Shown here one piece after another: positions 61,083 to 64,000 of a stretch of 64,000 bases of DNA. The position numbers were made by a program, and so were the translations under genes. Source of the stretch: an uncultured Pelagibacteraceae bacterium. Its GTDB lineage: Bacteria > Pseudomonadota > Alphaproteobacteria > Pelagibacterales > Pelagibacteraceae. The stretch is taken from contig CACHTV010000001.1 in NCBI GenBank assembly GCA_902582875.1, positions 1 to 64,000 of the forward strand, written 5' to 3'. The notes under the pieces are model-generated. The model did no database searches, was not told the DNA's origin, and was given only the letters and a program-made list of their open reading frames with translations. Numbering within the stretch: the stretch's first letter is position 1; each line of letters opens with the position of its first letter.

Positions 61083-62290
61083 AAAGAGTAGTAGTAACAG
61101 GTATCGGGATAGTGTCTTGTCTAGGAAATAATCAAGATGAAGTATTCAAATCTTTAGTTAATTCTAAATCAGGAATTTCTTTTTGTGAAGAATATAAAGA
61201 ACATAACTTAAAGAGTCATATTCACGGAAAACCAAATATTAATCTTCAAGATCATGTTGACAGAAAAACAATAAGATTTATGGGTTCCGGATCAGCATAT
61301 AATTATATCGCTATGAAAGAAGCTGTTAAAGATTCAGGATTAGAGGATAAAGATATAAGCAACATTACAACTGGAATTGTTATGGGTTCAGGAGGCCCCT
61401 CGATAGAAAATGTTATTTTAGCAGCAGATAAAACTAGAGCGAAGACTCCAAAATTAATGGGGCCCTTTATTGTTCCTAGAACTATGGCAAGCACGGCATC
61501 CGCTACGTTAGCAGTGCCATTTAAAATCAAAGGAGTGAACTATACAATGAGCTCAGCTTGTGCAACTAGTGGACATTGCATTGGCAATTCTGTTGAATTA
61601 ATTCAATCGGGAAAACAAAAAGTAATGTTTGCAGGTGGCAGTGAAGAATTGCACTGGGCTATGACTGCAATGTTTGATGCTATGACGGCTTTGTCCTCAA
61701 AATATAATGATACTCCTGAAAAAGCTTCAAGGGCATATGATAAAACTAGAGATGGTTTTGTCATTGCTGGAGGTGGAGGGGTTTTAGTTCTTGAAGAATA
61801 CGAGCATGCAAAAGCAAGGGGAGCAAAAATTTATGCAGAGGTTACAGGCTACGGAGCTACATCAGATGGATACGATATGGTAGCACCTTCTGGAGAGGGA
61901 GCAGTTAGATGCATGCAACTGGCTTTAAAATCTTCAAGGAATAAAATTGATTATATCAACACACACGGCACTTCCACACCTGTTGGAGATATTACAGAAT
62001 TAAAAGCTATAGCTGAAACTTTTAAAGAAAAAATTCCAAAAATAAGTTCAACAAAATCTCTTTCGGGTCATCCTTTAGGAGCTGCTTCTGTTCATGAAGC
62101 CATTTATTGTCTAATAATGATGAAAAATAATTTTATTGCTGGTTCTGCTAATATTAGTGAAATGGATGAAGAAGCAAAAAAATTTCCAATAATAAATAAA
62201 ATTGAAAAACAAGTTAATTTAAATGCGATTATGTCTAATAGTTTTGGATTTGGTGGAACAAACGCAACATTAATTTTTGAAAAGGTATAA
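61079..62290 (+). CDS. fabB: beta-ketoacyl-ACP synthase I
   Basis: [36 protein letters not shown]. Confidence 0.97.
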   Translation: MKRVVVTGIGIVSCLGNNQDEVFKSLVNSKSGISFCEEYKEHNLKSHIHGKPNINLQDHVDRKTIRFMGSGSAYNYIAMKEAVKDSGLEDKDISNITTGIVMGSGGPSIENVILAADKTRAKTPKLMGPFIVPRTMASTASATLAVPFKIKGVNYTMSSACATSGHCIGNSVELIQSGKQKVMFAGGSEELHWAMTAMFDAMTALSSKYNDTPEKASRAYDKTRDGFVIAGGGGVLVLEEYEHAKARGAKIYAEVTGYGATSDGYDMVAPSGEGAVRCMQLALKSSRNKIDYINTHGTSTPVGDITELKAIAETFKEKIPKISSTKSLSGHPLGAASVHEAIYCLIMMKNNFIAGSANISEMDEEAKKFPIINKIEKQVNLNAIMSNSFGFGGTNATLIFEKV

Positions 62291-63076
62291 ATGAGTTTAG
62301 TTAAAGGTAAAAAAGGATTGATTATGGGAGTTGCTAACGAGCGATCAATAGCTTGGGGTATTTCTCAGAAACTCGCTGGAGCTGGAGCAGAATTAGCCTT
62401 TACTTATTTAGGAGATGCATTAAAAAAGAGAGTCATACCGCTAGCTAAATCTCTGAATTCTGAATTTACTCTTAGTTGCAATGTAGAAAATAAAGAAGAA
62501 GTTATTAAACTTTTTGAAGACATAAAGGCTAAATGGGGACAAATTGATTTTGTTGTTCATGCTGTAGCATTTTCTGATAAATCAGAATTGTCTGGTGAAT
62601 ATTTAAACACTTCAAGAGAAAATTTTTTAAAAAGCATGTTGGTGTCTTGTTTTTCTTTTACAGAAGTTGCTAAAGAAGCTTCACAAATAATGAAGAAAGG
62701 CGGAAGCATGCTTACCTTAACTTACGAGTCTACTAAAACAATTCCAAACTATAATGTTATGGGTGTTTGTAAATCTGCTCTTGAAGCCAGTGTAAAGTAT
62801 TTAGCAAGAGATTTAGGTTCAAAAGGAATTAGAGTAAATGCTATTAGCGCAGGACCTATCAAAACTTTAGCAGCTTCAGCTATAGGTGACGCAAAGTTTT
62901 TATACAAATGGAATGAGAGTCACTCATTTTTAAAAAGAAATGTAGATATTAATGATGTAGGAAACTCAGCTTTATATCTCTTAAGTGATCTTGCTTCTGG
63001 TGTTACTGGAGAAATACATTATGTTGATGCAGGTTATAACAAAGTAGGAATGCCTAATCCTAAAAATATTTCCTGA
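62291..63076 (+). CDS. fabI: enoyl-ACP reductase (NADH)
   Basis: GVANERSIAWGIS, LTYESTKTIPNYNVMGVCKSALEASVKYLA. Confidence 0.97.
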   Translation: MSLVKGKKGLIMGVANERSIAWGISQKLAGAGAELAFTYLGDALKKRVIPLAKSLNSEFTLSCNVENKEEVIKLFEDIKAKWGQIDFVVHAVAFSDKSELSGEYLNTSRENFLKSMLVSCFSFTEVAKEASQIMKKGGSMLTLTYESTKTIPNYNVMGVCKSALEASVKYLARDLGSKGIRVNAISAGPIKTLAASAIGDAKFLYKWNESHSFLKRNVDINDVGNSALYLLSDLASGVTGEIHYVDAGYNKVGMPNPKNIS

Positions 63077-63162
63077 TCTGCAAAAATTGCATAGGTGAAT
63101 TAAAATCATATCAATTATAAAATAATTATTAAAACTTTAAGTAACTTTACTAGAGATAAAAA

Positions 63163-63678
63163 ATGAAAATTTTAAAAATAAATGTAAAAGAAAAATTAGA
63201 TAACTTTTTTGATTGGATCAAAGGCGCTCAGTTAGTCGAACTTCAAACATGTAATGTCAATGAAGATCCTGTGAGACCCGAACTTGATATTAAATTTAGA
63301 ACTGAATATGGACGTAAAATCTATGGTGTAAAATATAAAAATGAGATTTGTGCAATTATGTGCTTTGGGTTTACAAATGATATTCCCAAAACTGTTGAAG
63401 AGTTAGACTTGATGACTAAAGATGCACATTTACAAAGTACTTTAAGAGACCGAAATGTTGGAAAAATAGCCATTGCCTATACTGTGTGGTCTAAGAAAAA
63501 GGGTGGAGGAAAATTAATTGTTAAAGAAGTTTTTAAAAAAATCAAAGAATCAAATCACTTAAACAGGTTAGTGACTTTATCTCCCTTGACTGAAATGGCT
63601 AGAAATTTTCATCTTAGAAATGGTGCTTTTGAACTTCAAATAAATGAAAAAACTCAAAATTTTGAATATAAAATTTAA
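63163..63678 (+). CDS. GNAT-like hypothetical protein
   Basis: KKGGGKLIVKEVFKKI, LVTLSPLTEMARNFHLRNGAFEL. Confidence 0.55.
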   Translation: MKILKINVKEKLDNFFDWIKGAQLVELQTCNVNEDPVRPELDIKFRTEYGRKIYGVKYKNEICAIMCFGFTNDIPKTVEELDLMTKDAHLQSTLRDRNVGKIAIAYTVWSKKKGGGKLIVKEVFKKIKESNHLNRLVTLSPLTEMARNFHLRNGAFELQINEKTQNFEYKI

Positions 63679-63682
63679 GATT

Positions 63683-64000
63683 TTAAGCTACAGCTTGCTT
63701 TATAGATAACTTAACTTTACCTCTATCAAAACCCACAACTTTCACAGAAACTTCATCCCCTTCTTTGACTACGTCACCTACTTTTGCAACTCTTTTAGCG
63801 GCAAGTTCTGAAATATGAACTAGACCATCTTGCTTACCTAAAAAGTTTACGAAAGCTCCAAATTCCATAATCTTTACTACTTTACCTTTGTAAATTTTAC
63901 CTATTTCAGGTTTAGCTATAAGATTTTTTATAAATTCTATAGCTTTGTTTCTTGACTCTTCATCTGGAGCGGCAACAGTAACTTCTCCTGTGTCTTTTAC
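63683..64000 (-). CDS. pnp: polyribonucleotide nucleotidyltransferase, C-terminal KH/S1 part (5' end outside window)
   Basis: VKDTGEVTVAAPDEESRNKAIEFIKNL...GKVVKIMEFGAFVNFLGKQDGLVHISELAAKRV. Confidence 0.93.
   Translation of the reverse strand, partial: VKDTGEVTVAAPDEESRNKAIEFIKNLIAKPEIGKIYKGKVVKIMEFGAFVNFLGKQDGLVHISELAAKRVAKVGDVVKEGDEVSVKVVGFDRGKVKLSIKQAVA

Overview
The window is a compact, AT-rich (roughly 30% GC by eye) alphaproteobacterial chromosome segment. Gene content and order look like SAR11/Pelagibacterales or a close streamlined relative; this is judged from protein recognition only. It is almost entirely coding: trpBA-accD-folC-trxA; an ExoI-like nuclease and rmuC; rlmN; a tight five-gene run including an SRAP/HMCES-like protein and a TauD dioxygenase; purEK; cfa; an NCS2 purine permease and a PRTase; msrA/sseA; an RND efflux pair; murU/amgK/tsaE-ahcY-chvGI-polA; bioY; a polyamine operon between regA and regB; gyrB-dnaN-dnaA-rpsT; ubiE-ubiB-coaBC-dut-moeB; katG-irr-fabABI; and the 3' part of pnp. 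I saw no tRNA, rRNA, CRISPR, prophage or IS element. The main observations are: (1) a 22-codon ORF beginning MPELPEVE, the N-terminus of MutM/Fpg, exactly in the mutM slot between ubiE and rpsT; (2) a 31-bp near-perfect palindrome with a PerR/Irr-like core between irr and katG; (3) a strong hairpin/terminator whose loop holds the start codon of a secreted metallo-hydrolase; (4) a tight operon coupling a 36-aa Lys-rich peptide to an SRAP protein; (5) a polyamine operon with a structured leader and an out-of-frame upstream start, nested between regA and regB; (6) a Tim14/Pam18-like membrane J-protein; (7) a hairpin-less RND adaptor; (8) a coiled-coil protein with 38 K/R in its first 60 residues. 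No search or computation was run, so family calls rest on recognised motifs.
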